6,369 bases of DNA from Bdellovibrionales bacterium (GCA_027451425.1 DAIDJH010000052.1:1-6369); one strand, 5' to 3'; shown: positions 1 to 6,369, counted from the first letter of the stretch. Made by a program: numbers and translations. Notes: generated by a model not told the origin, from the letters alone.

Positions 1-1481
1 AGCATGGGCTGGTTAAGCACTACGCCCACCTGCCAAGTGGGCAAGGCTGGGGGGTGGTCGACTACCGACGCGCGAAGAGCAGATAACCAGTAATAGTTTA
101 TATCGGCTGGAGCTGTTTCTGCGGTTGTCTGCAAAGAATTTGCCATGCTTGTGCTCCAAAGGCTTTGCGTGGCTTTTTGTGCGGCGATTTTTTGAAGCCG
201 ATGTGTTCGTTCATAGGCGATACGAGCTCTTTCAAGGGCTGGCGAAATGTTGACGATGGGGCCATGCCATCCATCGCGGCCGGTCATTTTTTCATATTTG
301 AGAAGGCCGCGGCGCAGAGCGGTTTCGGCTATTGTTTGAATCGAATCGACAAGCGTTGTTTGCAGCGGAAAGCCGCTTCGAACGGCGTTTTTAACGCCGG
401 GTTGACCAAGAATATCGGTGAGGTAATCTCGAAAGTACGCGGCGTGATTCGACTGTCGAGCCACTTCGTATGGTAAAATATGAAGGTCACGTCGAACATC
501 AGCCTGTATTCGTGCGGGAATAATTTTGGCATCATACATTCGATCCAGAACAAATTGGAATCGGTCTTGCGTTCGGGCGTCGGGGTACTGATAGAGGTTG
601 GGGCCCTTGATAATCGCGACAAGGTAGGCGATTTCAACGGAAGTTAAATCTTTCGCGGGTTTGCCAAAATACGTTTCGGCAGCCTCTTCGATTCCCCAAG
701 AGTCGCGGCCCCAATATATCAAATTTAGATAGAGTTGAAGAATTTGTTCTTTTGTGAGCTGCTTTTCAATTTCTCCGGCCAGAAGCATCTCGCTCAATTT
801 TCGTTGGTACGAAATCTTGTCGTTGAGAAAGAGATTGCGCGCGAGCTGTTGAGTGATGGTTGAGGCACCCTCGAGTTGACCGCCCGAGAAGCCCTTCATG
901 ATCGCTCGTAAGATGCCGATTTGATCAACTCCATGGTGCGTGTAGAACCGTCGATCTTCGACCGCAACGAGGGTTTTTAGCAAAACCGGCGGCATTTGCG
1001 ACAAAGCTATTGAATGCCTTCGGCCTTGGGGCTCGTGAAGATCGCCGATCGGTTTTTGATCTGCAGATAGAATGTCAATGGCTTGCGGTAATTTCAGCTT
1101 TTGTAAATTGCCAACCGGCGGCAGGCCTTTGACGATGCTTGCGTATAGATTTTCGGCGGAATCGATATCGGCACTATACGGGTCAAGGGCCGTGAGATCG
1201 GGATTGGGGCGGCAGATTTTTTGATACAGTTCTACAAGGAGCAGCGGACTTATGTGCTTAGATTGAAAATCGCTGGCTGCGCCCATTGCGGGAAATTTGA
1301 GATTCTGTAGAAGAGCTGAAAGATTGAGCTGCTTGATTCTTGGGTCACGAAAAAGTTGCAAACAGGCGTGGCTATACGCACGAACGATATAAGCGCGGGG
1401 CTTTGCCGAATAGTCCTGTGGCTTGGGCAGAAGGGGGTTGAAGCTAGCCAGCACCAGGATGGTAGCGAAAAACCAATCCAT
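1..1481 (-). CDS. Class A penicillin-binding protein (PBP1A type), C-terminus cut by window edge
   Basis: This is a bifunctional peptidoglycan synthase. The GT51 domain polymerises lipid II into glycan strands on the periplasmic face of the inner membrane. The transpeptidase domain expected after it lies beyond the left edge. My translation from ATG 1481 gives 493 residues with no stop. Residues 2-17 form a hydrophobic signal anchor (MDWFFATILVLASF). All five GT51 motifs are present: EDRRFYTHHG at 175-184 with catalytic Glu175, GASTITQQLARN at 205-216, RKLSE at 227-231 with the second catalytic Glu231, KEQILQLYLN at 244-253, and GIEEAAETYFGK at 263-274. After it come the PBP1A linker features AAYFRDYL (347-354) and FPLQTTLVDSIQ (from 371), then WQVGVVL near the end, as in the OB-like insert. 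Residues 20-140 are an extra segment that I do not recognise. ATG 1481 is the only usual start after the in-frame stop at 1506-1508. No clear Shine-Dalgarno is visible; a hairpin occupies that position. A monofunctional transglycosylase is unlikely, given the long linker. Confidence 0.93.
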   Translation of the reverse strand, partial: MDWFFATILVLASFNPLLPKPQDYSAKPRAYIVRAYSHACLQLFRDPRIKQLNLSALLQNLKFPAMGAASDFQSKHISPLLLVELYQKICRPNPDLTALDPYSADIDSAENLYASIVKGLPPVGNLQKLKLPQAIDILSADQKPIGDLHEPQGRRHSIALSQMPPVLLKTLVAVEDRRFYTHHGVDQIGILRAIMKGFSGGQLEGASTITQQLARNLFLNDKISYQRKLSEMLLAGEIEKQLTKEQILQLYLNLIYWGRDSWGIEEAAETYFGKPAKDLTSVEIAYLVAIIKGPNLYQYPDARTQDRFQFVLDRMYDAKIIPARIQADVRRDLHILPYEVARQSNHAAYFRDYLTDILGQPGVKNAVRSGFPLQTTLVDSIQTIAETALRRGLLKYEKMTGRDGWHGPIVNISPALERARIAYERTHRLQKIAAQKATQSLWSTSMANSLQTTAETAPADINYYWLSALRASVVDHPPALPTWQVGVVLNQPM

Positions 1482-1485
1482 AGGT

Positions 1486-1502
1486 GCACTGTTTAACAGT
1501 GC
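1486..1502 (-). repeat. Perfect inverted repeat in front of the PBP start codon
   Basis: On the plus strand GCACTGTT (1486-1493), one T, then AACAGTGC (1495-1502) form 8-bp perfect arms. In the minus-strand mRNA this folds as a 6-bp stem, GCACTG/CAGTGC, with a 5-nt loop. It begins 3 nt after the stop codon of the small ORF and ends 4 nt before the PBP ATG, so it covers the place where a ribosome binding site should be. It could be a translational coupling hairpin or a DNA operator; it has no T-run and is not a terminator. The repeat is seen directly; its role is inferred. Confidence 0.55.
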
Positions 1503-1505
1503 GGC

Positions 1506-1628
1506 TTAGAACGGGAATGAAAAATTTTGATAAATTAAGAAAAGTGAACCCAGAATCAGCAAAATGAAAATAAATGTATGCTTCTGCACGTGGTGCCCTC
1601 CGCCAAACATTCCGCTGAATATACGCAT
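1506..1628 (-). CDS. Small single-pass membrane protein, 40 aa, unknown function
   Basis: I do not recognise this protein. ATG 1628 to TAA 1506-1508 encodes 40 residues. The N-terminal part is MRIFSGMFGGGHHVQKH, with a glycine run (9-11) and three histidines (12, 13, 17). It is followed by a strongly hydrophobic helix of about 15-16 residues (FIFILLILGSLFLIY, 19-33) and a short tail, QNFSFPF. It is predicted to sit in the inner membrane; Lys16 and His17 just before the helix favour an N-in orientation. It lies 24 nt upstream of the PBP gene on the same strand, so the two are probably co-transcribed. Met7 (1610) is an alternative start; neither start has a strong ribosome binding site. Its composition is that of a real membrane peptide, and it fills the gap between rnpB and the PBP gene. 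A chance ORF of this length cannot be excluded without homologues. Confidence 0.55.
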   Translation of the reverse strand: MRIFSGMFGGGHHVQKHTFIFILLILGSLFLIYQNFSFPF

Positions 1629-1656
1629 CGGTAGGATCCCGACTCGACTTTAGCTA

Positions 1657-1685
1657 TTGAGTAAAAAATCCCATTTTGATATACA
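1657..1685 (+). promoter_or_regulatory. Sigma70-type promoter of rnpB
   Basis: The -35 box is TTGAGT (1657-1662). A 17-bp spacer follows, then an extended -10, TG-A-TATACA, with the hexamer at 1680-1685. The expected transcription start, about 1691-1693, coincides with the 5' strand of helix P1 of the RNase P RNA. This agreement with the RNA fold supports the call. Each hexamer matches consensus at 4 of 6 positions, helped by the TG extension. Confidence 0.6.
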
Positions 1686-1691
1686 CATGGT

Positions 1692-2083
1692 CACAGCTCA
1701 CTTAGGTCATCGCGAGTGGCGTATTAAAATGCGCCGTTCGAGGAAAGTCCGGACTCCATAGGGCAGCACAAGGGATAACGCCCCTCCGTCGTGAGACGAG
1801 GAACAGTGGAACAGAGAGAATGTCCAGAGCTATGATCCGAGAAGCGGGAACGGGAGTTTCTCGGGGAGTTGCTGGAGTGAAAACAGCCAAACTCTGTGCG
1901 GAGCAAGATCAAATAGGGGAGCATGAAGCCGGTGTTTTTACGTTGGCTTCGGACGCGGCCCGCGCGCGCTCCCGGGTAGATCGCTTGAGGGTGCGAGCAA
2001 TCGTACTCCTAGAGGAATGATGATCGCGGTATCGGTTAAACGATGCCGAACAGAATCCGGCTTACCGAGTGATTGCTGACTGT
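1692..2083 (+). ncRNA. rnpB: RNase P RNA (bacterial, probably A type)
   Basis: This is the catalytic RNA of ribonuclease P, which with the RnpA protein removes 5' leaders from tRNA precursors. The universally conserved core is plain: GAGGAAAGTCCGGACTCC from 1740, followed by ATAGGGCA to 1765, and its P4 partner ACAGAATCCGGCTTA (2050-2064). Also conserved are ACAGAGAG (1811-1818), GAGCAAGATCAAATAGG (1901-1917) and GGGTAGATCGCTTGAGG (1974-1990). Helices I can pair are: P1 CAGCTCACTT (1694-1703) with GAGTGA-TT-GCTG (2067-2078); P2 1705-1711 with 2019-2025; P3 1718-1724 with 1729-1735; P8 with a GTGA tetraloop (1783-1801); P12 1837-1843 with 1858-1864; and P15 GGGAGC (1917-1922) with GCTCCC (1968-1973). 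The inner hairpin GAAGCC/GGCTTC (1925-1950) fits P16. The length of about 390 nt is normal. The exact ends are inferred from P1, the promoter and the terminator. Confidence 0.97.
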
Positions 2084-2122
2084 GGGGCCGACTCTTTTAT
2101 CGAGAGCCGGCCCCATTTTTTT
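2084..2122 (+). terminator. Intrinsic terminator of rnpB
   Basis: GGGGCCG (2084-2090) pairs with CGGCCCC (2108-2114). The stem continues after one A-C mismatch with CTCT (2092-2095) and AGAG (2103-2106). One A separates the stem from a run of seven T (2116-2122). It lies directly after the 3' strand of P1 and separates rnpB from copA. Confidence 0.92.
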
Positions 2123-2130
2123 GATCAATA

Positions 2131-2161
2131 TTGACCCGCGGCTAAATGCAGGGTGTATGTT
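2131..2161 (+). promoter_or_regulatory. Candidate CueR/MerR-type promoter and operator of copA
   Basis: TTGACC (2131-2136) is a 5/6 match to the -35 box. TATGTT (2156-2161) is a plausible -10 at a spacing of 19 bp, the over-long spacing typical of promoters twisted open by MerR-family activators. A 21-bp window starting at the A of TTGACC begins with ACCC (2134-2137) and ends with GGGT (2151-2154). This is the same register as the ACC...GGT dyad of known CueR operators overlapping the -35 box of copA. The arms here are only 4 bp, against about 7 in the Escherichia coli copA operator, so the match is partial. The predicted start of transcription is about 2168. No regulator gene lies in this window. 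Confidence 0.42.
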
Positions 2162-2167
2162 GGCGTG

Positions 2168-4432
2168 ATGGAGCAGGCAGCGCTAGAAGCAAAGGACCCA
2201 GTGTGTGGAATGACCGTCGACTCACACAACCCCAAGGGCGGGCAGTTCGATTACAAGGGGCAAACGTACTACTTTTGTAACCCAAAATGTAAGGCGAAGT
2301 TTGCGCAAAATCCTGAAGGTTATTTGTCGGGTAAAAAGACAGAAATTACGGCGCAACCGGGTGCCGAGTACACGTGCCCGATGCATCCTGAAATTTCGCA
2401 AATCGGGCCGGGCAGTTGCCCCAAATGCGGCATGGCCCTTGAACCAAAAACATTTACTGCGCAAGAGGATGACTCTGAATATCGCGACTTGCGAAGGCGA
2501 TTTTGGGTTTCGCTGGCGCTGAGTGTGCCCGTCATGATACCGAGTGGTCTCGGGCGGTTGGATGTCCTGTTTGCAAGCTTTGTTGTACTGTGGGGTGGTT
2601 ACCCGTTTTTTGTACGGTTTTTTCAGTCGCTAAAAAATCGAAGCATGAACATGTTCACGCTCATCGGGTTTGGCGTTGGAGTGGCCTACGGGTATAGTTT
2701 GGTCGCGGCGTTTTTCCCCCAATTATTTCCGACGGTGTTGCGCGATTCACGCACGGGTGGCGTGCCGCTTTATTTCGATTCAGCAGCCATGATCGTTACA
2801 CTTGTTCTTTTGGGCCAGGTGTTGGAGCTCAAAGCGCGCGCGAAAACAGGCTCTGCGATAAAAGCCCTTCTTGGTCTTGCGCCTAAAACCGCGCGAAGAA
2901 TTGCATCGAGCGGCGACGAAGAGGATGTGTCGCAGGAAGATATTCGGGTGGGCGACCTTCTTCGCGTGCGGCCGGGTGAAAAAATTCCGGTGGATGGGCT
3001 TGTGACTTCAGGTTCATCATCTGTCGACGAGTCGATGGTGACTGGTGAATCGCTACCGGTTGAAAAAGCGGTCAATGCAAAAGTTGTCGGTGGCACAATC
3101 AACGGGACTGGCGCGTTCATTATGAGAGCGGAAAAAGTTGGTCAAGACACGTTACTGTGGCACATCGTGCAAATGGTGGCTGAGGCACAGCGCTCACGCG
3201 CGCCAATTCAACGATTGGCCGATCAGGTGGCGGCATATTTTGTGCCAGCCGTGATCACGGTTGCAATTGTCACAGCTATTGCATGGATCCTGTTTGGGCC
3301 GGAGCCACGCCTTGCGCATGCGCTGGTTAATGCGATTGCCGTACTTGTCATCGCTTGCCCTTGCGCTTTGGGGCTTGCCACTCCCATGGCCATCATGGTT
3401 GCGACCGGTCGGGCGGCGACACTTGGCGTGTTATTTCGTGACGCTGAAGCGATTGAACAGCTGCGCAAGGTGGACACTCTCGTCATCGACAAAACAGGAA
3501 CGCTCACGGTGGGCCGTCCCAAACTCGTTGGTCTCTACCCACTCCCGCCGTTTTCAGAAAAAGAAATTCTTCAGCTTGCCGCAAGTCTCGAGATGGGCAG
3601 TGAACATCCCCTGGCAGCGGCTGTTGTTTCGGCCGCCCGCGAGCAAAAAATGCCATTTTTAGCGATTGAAAAATTTCAATCGATCACAGGCAAAGGGGCA
3701 AGCGGCGTGATCAGCGGACGAAGCGTTGCCGTGGGCAATGATTCCCTTATGAATGATCTTTCTATTTCGCTCACGAGTGTTGAGAGTGATGGGGAGTGTG
3801 CCGTAGAGAAATTGCGCGAGGAGGGGCAAACACTTCTTTTTTTATCCGTCGATGGTCGACTTGCTGGTTGTTTGGCGGCCACCGATCCGGTCAAAGAAAC
3901 GTCCGCGAGTGCTGTTCAAAATTTGCGGCGCCTGGGGATTAAAATTGTGATGGTGACGGGCGATCATCAAAAAACCGCGCGGGCCGTGGCAAAACAAATT
4001 GGAATTGATGAAGTGATGGCCGAGGTTTTGCCGCAAGAAAAAGCAAAAATTGTAAGACGCTATCAAGACGAAGGTCGCATTGTCGCCATGGCCGGAGATG
4101 GCATCAACGATTCTCCAGCCTTGGCGCTTGCCAACGTGGGAATTGCGATGGGCACAGGTACGGATATTGCGATGAAGAGTGCCGGCGTGACATTGGTCAA
4201 GGGCGACCTGCAAGGAATTCTTCGCGCACGAGAAATCAGTGAAAAGACAATGCGCAACATCAAGCAAAATTTGTTTTTCGCTTTTATTTATAACACCTTA
4301 GGGGTGCCTATTGCGGCAGGCGTTTTGTATCCGGTTTTTGGATTGCTCTTAAGTCCAGTGATTGCTGCGGCGGCGATGAGTTTAAGTTCGGTGTCGGTAA
4401 TTGCTAATGCCCTTCGCTTAACCCGAGCATGA
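2168..4432 (+). CDS. copA: Cu(+)-exporting P1B-1-type ATPase with YHS and heavy-metal-binding domains
   Basis: This inner-membrane pump exports Cu(+) (and probably Ag(+)) from the cytoplasm at the cost of ATP. Numbered from ATG 2168 it has 754 residues. A YHS domain comes first (DPVCGM 10-15, [11 protein letters not shown] 35-45). A heavy-metal-binding domain follows (YTCPMHPEI 68-76, [10 protein letters not shown] 84-93). No GMxCxxC HMA domain is present. The pump core has TGES (292-295) in the actuator domain, the ion-path CPC (397-399), phosphorylation site DKTGT (Asp441), the SEHP nucleotide motif (478-481), TGD (597-599) and [10 protein letters not shown] (643-652). YN (708-709) in the seventh core helix and MSLSS (737-741) in the eighth are the signature of the Cu(+) subgroup. 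The ORF is open to 2135, so GTG 2153 and GTG 2165 are possible starts. I prefer ATG 2168 because the candidate promoter starts transcription there and no start has a good ribosome binding site. The protein looks intact and functional. Confidence 0.96.
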   Translation: MEQAALEAKDPVCGMTVDSHNPKGGQFDYKGQTYYFCNPKCKAKFAQNPEGYLSGKKTEITAQPGAEYTCPMHPEISQIGPGSCPKCGMALEPKTFTAQEDDSEYRDLRRRFWVSLALSVPVMIPSGLGRLDVLFASFVVLWGGYPFFVRFFQSLKNRSMNMFTLIGFGVGVAYGYSLVAAFFPQLFPTVLRDSRTGGVPLYFDSAAMIVTLVLLGQVLELKARAKTGSAIKALLGLAPKTARRIASSGDEEDVSQEDIRVGDLLRVRPGEKIPVDGLVTSGSSSVDESMVTGESLPVEKAVNAKVVGGTINGTGAFIMRAEKVGQDTLLWHIVQMVAEAQRSRAPIQRLADQVAAYFVPAVITVAIVTAIAWILFGPEPRLAHALVNAIAVLVIACPCALGLATPMAIMVATGRAATLGVLFRDAEAIEQLRKVDTLVIDKTGTLTVGRPKLVGLYPLPPFSEKEILQLAASLEMGSEHPLAAAVVSAAREQKMPFLAIEKFQSITGKGASGVISGRSVAVGNDSLMNDLSISLTSVESDGECAVEKLREEGQTLLFLSVDGRLAGCLAATDPVKETSASAVQNLRRLGIKIVMVTGDHQKTARAVAKQIGIDEVMAEVLPQEKAKIVRRYQDEGRIVAMAGDGINDSPALALANVGIAMGTGTDIAMKSAGVTLVKGDLQGILRAREISEKTMRNIKQNLFFAFIYNTLGVPIAAGVLYPVFGLLLSPVIAAAAMSLSSVSVIANALRLTRA

Positions 4433-4476
4433 AATTATTTACTGAGATAAAGGCGATTTAGTAAACTGAAGCAGCC

Positions 4477-5748
4477 GTGAAAAAGATTTTGCTTTTACTT
4501 TTTGTGTCAATTATTGCGCGCGCTGCGCCAGCCAGATCTTTGGTGATCACAAAAATTTGCACTGAACGAATCGGTAGAGAGCCCTCCCGTTGTTTAACTT
4601 ATAGAACAGCGTTTTTTCACGGCGACCGTGTTTTTGCGTTGACGCGATTTTATAAAGTAAAGAAGATGGGCGGAGTCGCGCACGATTGGTATTTTAAAAA
4701 CAAGCTTATTTTTGAAAAAAAACTAAAACCGAAAGATGTCGGCTGGCGGGCCGAAACAAATATTTCGATTGTTCATCGAAGCGGAAAGTGGCGCTTTGAG
4801 CTAGTGGACGCAAGCGGTGCACTGATTCAATCGATAGAGTTTGTGATCGCGCGCAGTCAACACGGCTACCGTGGACGCATTCTAAGCGTGATCACTCCGA
4901 GTTTGGCAAAGCCATATGAGGATGAAGATGAACGCGCGCCAAAGAAGGCGACGCCAATGTTGCGGACTGTAGCGAGACCAGCGCCGGTGGTGACGGCCGC
5001 ACGGCTTACCGTACCGGCAACCACGGCACAAAAACCGACCGCACGGATTGAAACGACCCCGGCAATCGAAACGACCCCGGCGCAATCCGGTGAACAAACG
5101 TGGAAATTGAGCGCGGGGCTTGGCCTTGATTTCGCAAAACTCAGTTCGACTGAAATTGCAAACTCAACCAAATCCACGCTTTATTCGGGGGCATTACCTG
5201 AGGCGCTTTTTGCTATGTCATACGAATGGCCAAATCAAAAAATGCAAACGACACTGCTTGCACAAATCGAGTCGAATTCGTATCAATCGGTAGACAATAA
5301 AACGTTTGAAGGTATGCCAAGTTCTCTGTCGGGAGTTGGCGTTGAACAAGAATTTCAAAACACATGGCAAAATATTTCGCCATTTGTCGGTCTCGACATG
5401 CAGCAAGATTTTTTTGATATTGCAACTTCGTCCACAACTCTGAAATACGATACAATATTTCTGCCGCAATTCTTGTTTGGGTTAAGCTGGGATCTCGGCG
5501 AATTTAAAAAGTTACATAATTTTGTAAGCGGCACGGGAATTTACGACTTCTCTCAAAAGGCCTCGGATTATAATATTAATGGGAGTTGGGGATGGCGAGT
5601 GGATTGGCAACCCGAATATATTTTGCCAACTCCGGGGCGGCGGCTGGCCTTTGATCTGGGGTATCAGTCACTCGATGAGAAGACTTCTTTGATCCAGCGC
5701 AACCGGCAAGATCTTGATATGCAAGTGTTGTACGGGTGGGACTATTGA
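4477..5748 (+). CDS. Secreted DUF2914 protein with C-terminal outer-membrane barrel-like region
   Basis: The function is unknown. The 423-residue protein starts at GTG 4477, the first start after an in-frame TAA at 4462-4464. A signal peptide is clear (MKKILLLLFVSIIARAAPA, cleaved near residues 18-21). Residues 24-125 fit DUF2914: HDWYFKNKLIFEKKL (69-83), WRAETNISI (90-98) and GKWRFELVDASGALI (103-117), the family's pattern of tryptophans ending in a Gly-Lys-Trp-Arg strand. Cys28 and Cys39 could form a disulfide. Residues 145-205 are a low-complexity linker rich in Pro, Thr and Ala with an IETTPA tandem repeat. Residues 208-423 show about eight to ten amphipathic, aromatic-rich strands with polar turns and end in VLYGWDY, as expected of an outer-membrane beta-barrel. 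It follows copA by 44 nt and precedes the lipoprotein gene by 22 nt, so it may be co-transcribed with both. The domain call is from family memory; the barrel is inferred from the strand pattern. Confidence 0.85.
   Translation: MKKILLLLFVSIIARAAPARSLVITKICTERIGREPSRCLTYRTAFFHGDRVFALTRFYKVKKMGGVAHDWYFKNKLIFEKKLKPKDVGWRAETNISIVHRSGKWRFELVDASGALIQSIEFVIARSQHGYRGRILSVITPSLAKPYEDEDERAPKKATPMLRTVARPAPVVTAARLTVPATTAQKPTARIETTPAIETTPAQSGEQTWKLSAGLGLDFAKLSSTEIANSTKSTLYSGALPEALFAMSYEWPNQKMQTTLLAQIESNSYQSVDNKTFEGMPSSLSGVGVEQEFQNTWQNISPFVGLDMQQDFFDIATSSTTLKYDTIFLPQFLFGLSWDLGEFKKLHNFVSGTGIYDFSQKASDYNINGSWGWRVDWQPEYILPTPGRRLAFDLGYQSLDEKTSLIQRNRQDLDMQVLYGWDY
5047..5082 (+). repeat. Two tandem 18-bp repeats in the DUF2914 protein linker
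   Basis: Units 5047-5064 and 5065-5082 share GAAACGACCCCGGC with only a wobble change and an end change (AATC/AATC-like flanks). They encode IETTPA twice (residues 191-202), inside the flexible Pro/Thr linker. The unit is a whole number of codons, so copy-number change would lengthen the linker without a frameshift. Confidence 0.8.
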
Positions 5749-5770
5749 AAACTAAGTTAGGGCCAAATTG

Positions 5771-6369
5771 ATGAGCTACCGGGGTTCTTACATTTTTGTG
5801 GCACTTACAACCATCGGTTTTCTTTCGGGCTGCTCGAACCCATTCGGTCAAAACCCTAGCGTCGACTCCGGCTATTCGCCTGGATACACGGCGCCACCGC
5901 CAACCACTCCCATTGTGACGGATGGCCTCATCAAGACCACGTCAGTCACTTACTCAAGCGGTAACGCAGATGTCTCGCTTTCATGGCAAGCTCCCACAGA
6001 TTCCGGTACGCCAAGTGCTGATCAAAAATATAAAATTTGTTACTCGAGCGCTGACCCTGGCTACAATTCGTTCTCGACGAGTGCCGAAGTGAGCGCGGGT
6101 AGTTGTACGACAGAAACGGGTGCGACAACCGCATCACTTACGATCGCGGCAGGCCATGCCTATTATTTCAATATTATTGTTACTAACCTGGCCGGCAATT
6201 CAGCTCTTTATTCGGCAAAAGGCGAGTATTTTGATTCAAGCGAGGTTGCGTACTTCCCGCTCGAGGGCAATGGCAATGACGTGACCGGGTCGAACAATTT
6301 CACGGCGGCATCGTACAACGGGATAACGGCAACTGCCGGTACGTATGGCGCTGATCGATTCAACAATGC
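5771..6369 (+). CDS. Surface or periplasmic lipoprotein with FN3 and LamG-like domains, C-terminus cut by window edge
   Basis: This is a lipoprotein of unknown ligand, with 199 complete codons before the right edge and no stop. The type II signal peptide spans residues 1-20, with lipobox LSGC and lipidated Cys21. Ser22-Asn23 after it do not give the Asp+2 inner-membrane retention signal, so the outer membrane is likely. Residues 24-50 are a Pro/Gly/Ser-rich tether. Residues 56-155 look like a fibronectin type III sandwich (VSLSWQAP 68-75, KYKICYSS 86-93, HAYYFNIIVTNLAGNS 129-144), with Cys90 and Cys112 possibly disulfide-bonded. From residue 159, VAYFPLEGNGNDVTGSNN and a later DRFNNA match the opening of LamG/concanavalin-like lectin domains. 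AGGG (5759-5762) is a modest ribosome binding site 8 nt before ATG 5771; an in-frame TAA at 5753-5755 limits earlier starts. Spacing of 22 nt from the DUF2914 gene suggests one operon. Modules like these usually bind glycans or proteins, but no substrate can be named. Confidence 0.85.
   Translation, partial: MSYRGSYIFVALTTIGFLSGCSNPFGQNPSVDSGYSPGYTAPPPTTPIVTDGLIKTTSVTYSSGNADVSLSWQAPTDSGTPSADQKYKICYSSADPGYNSFSTSAEVSAGSCTTETGATTASLTIAAGHAYYFNIIVTNLAGNSALYSAKGEYFDSSEVAYFPLEGNGNDVTGSNNFTAASYNGITATAGTYGADRFNN

Noticed and set aside
165..476. Plus-strand ORF of 103 codons
   Set aside because: It lies antisense within the PBP coding region, whose translation shows conserved GT51 and PBP1A linker motifs; the plus-strand product has no recognisable features.
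329..637. Minus-strand ORF of 102 codons in another frame
   Set aside because: Out-of-frame shadow of the PBP gene; the PBP frame has the conserved residues across the same bases.
1250..1489. Minus-strand ORF of 79 codons starting upstream of the PBP ATG
   Set aside because: It overlaps the PBP N-terminus in a different frame. The frame with the signal anchor and the uninterrupted route to the GT51 motifs is the real one.
1629..1700. Search for a minus-strand promoter for the small ORF and PBP
   Set aside because: Only scattered A/T-rich hexamers with wrong spacing were seen; no promoter can be supported.
1702..2020. Several short ORFs on both strands
   Set aside because: They fall inside the RNase P RNA, whose conserved core and helices explain the sequence.
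2125..2134. Palindrome TCAATATTGA after the rnpB terminator
   Set aside because: A 10-bp A/T-rich palindrome is expected by chance often enough, and it overlaps the -35 box of the copA promoter without matching a known copper operator.
2770..3120. Minus-strand ORF of 116 codons, and other minus-strand ORFs across 2222-4267
   Set aside because: Antisense shadows of the ATPase gene; they have no motifs, and the opposite strand is a fully conserved P-type ATPase.
4438..4465. Inverted repeat TTTACT/AGTAAA between copA and the DUF2914 gene
   Set aside because: Six A/T-rich base pairs, a 16-nt loop and no T-run: not a terminator, and too weak to call an operator.

Overview
The window looks like a chromosomal stretch of a Gram-negative bacterium with about 50% G+C. 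The evidence for an outer membrane is a lipobox protein, a probable outer-membrane beta-barrel protein and a class A penicillin-binding protein (PBP) of the PBP1A type. The gene content (DUF2914 fused to a barrel, a lipoprotein with FN3 and LamG-like modules, an A-type-like RNase P RNA) would fit Bdellovibrionota or another delta-proteobacterium-like lineage. That placement is an impression, not something the sequence proves. I see no insertion sequence, phage gene, CRISPR array or tRNA.

Layout. The left part is read on the minus strand. A 40-residue single-pass membrane protein (1628 to 1506) is followed after 24 nt by a class A PBP that runs off the left edge (1481 to 1). The gap between them holds a perfect inverted repeat directly in front of the PBP start codon. 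The rest is read on the plus strand. First comes rnpB, the RNase P RNA (about 1692-2083), with a recognisable promoter and a strong intrinsic terminator. Next is a P1B-1 Cu(+)-exporting ATPase (copA, 2168-4432) with YHS and heavy-metal-binding zinc-ribbon-like modules at its N-terminus. Then come a secreted DUF2914 protein with a C-terminal barrel-like region (4477-5748) and a lipoprotein cut by the right edge (5771 to 6369).

How the parts relate. The minus-strand pair is probably one envelope-biogenesis transcription unit; the small protein is a candidate partner or regulator of the PBP. rnpB is an independent housekeeping unit. The promoter proposed for copA has the geometry of MerR/CueR-type copper-induced promoters (TTGACC, 19-bp spacer, 21-bp dyad). 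It would place the transcript start almost on the copA ATG, so the mRNA would be nearly leaderless. The genes after copA are close enough (44 and 22 nt) to be co-transcribed, but nothing in their sequences ties them to copper. No wholly new system is evident. The most notable items are the unlisted small membrane protein with its hairpin-coupled PBP, the PBP's long extra N-terminal segment, the CueR-like leaderless copA promoter, and the DUF2914-barrel fusion.
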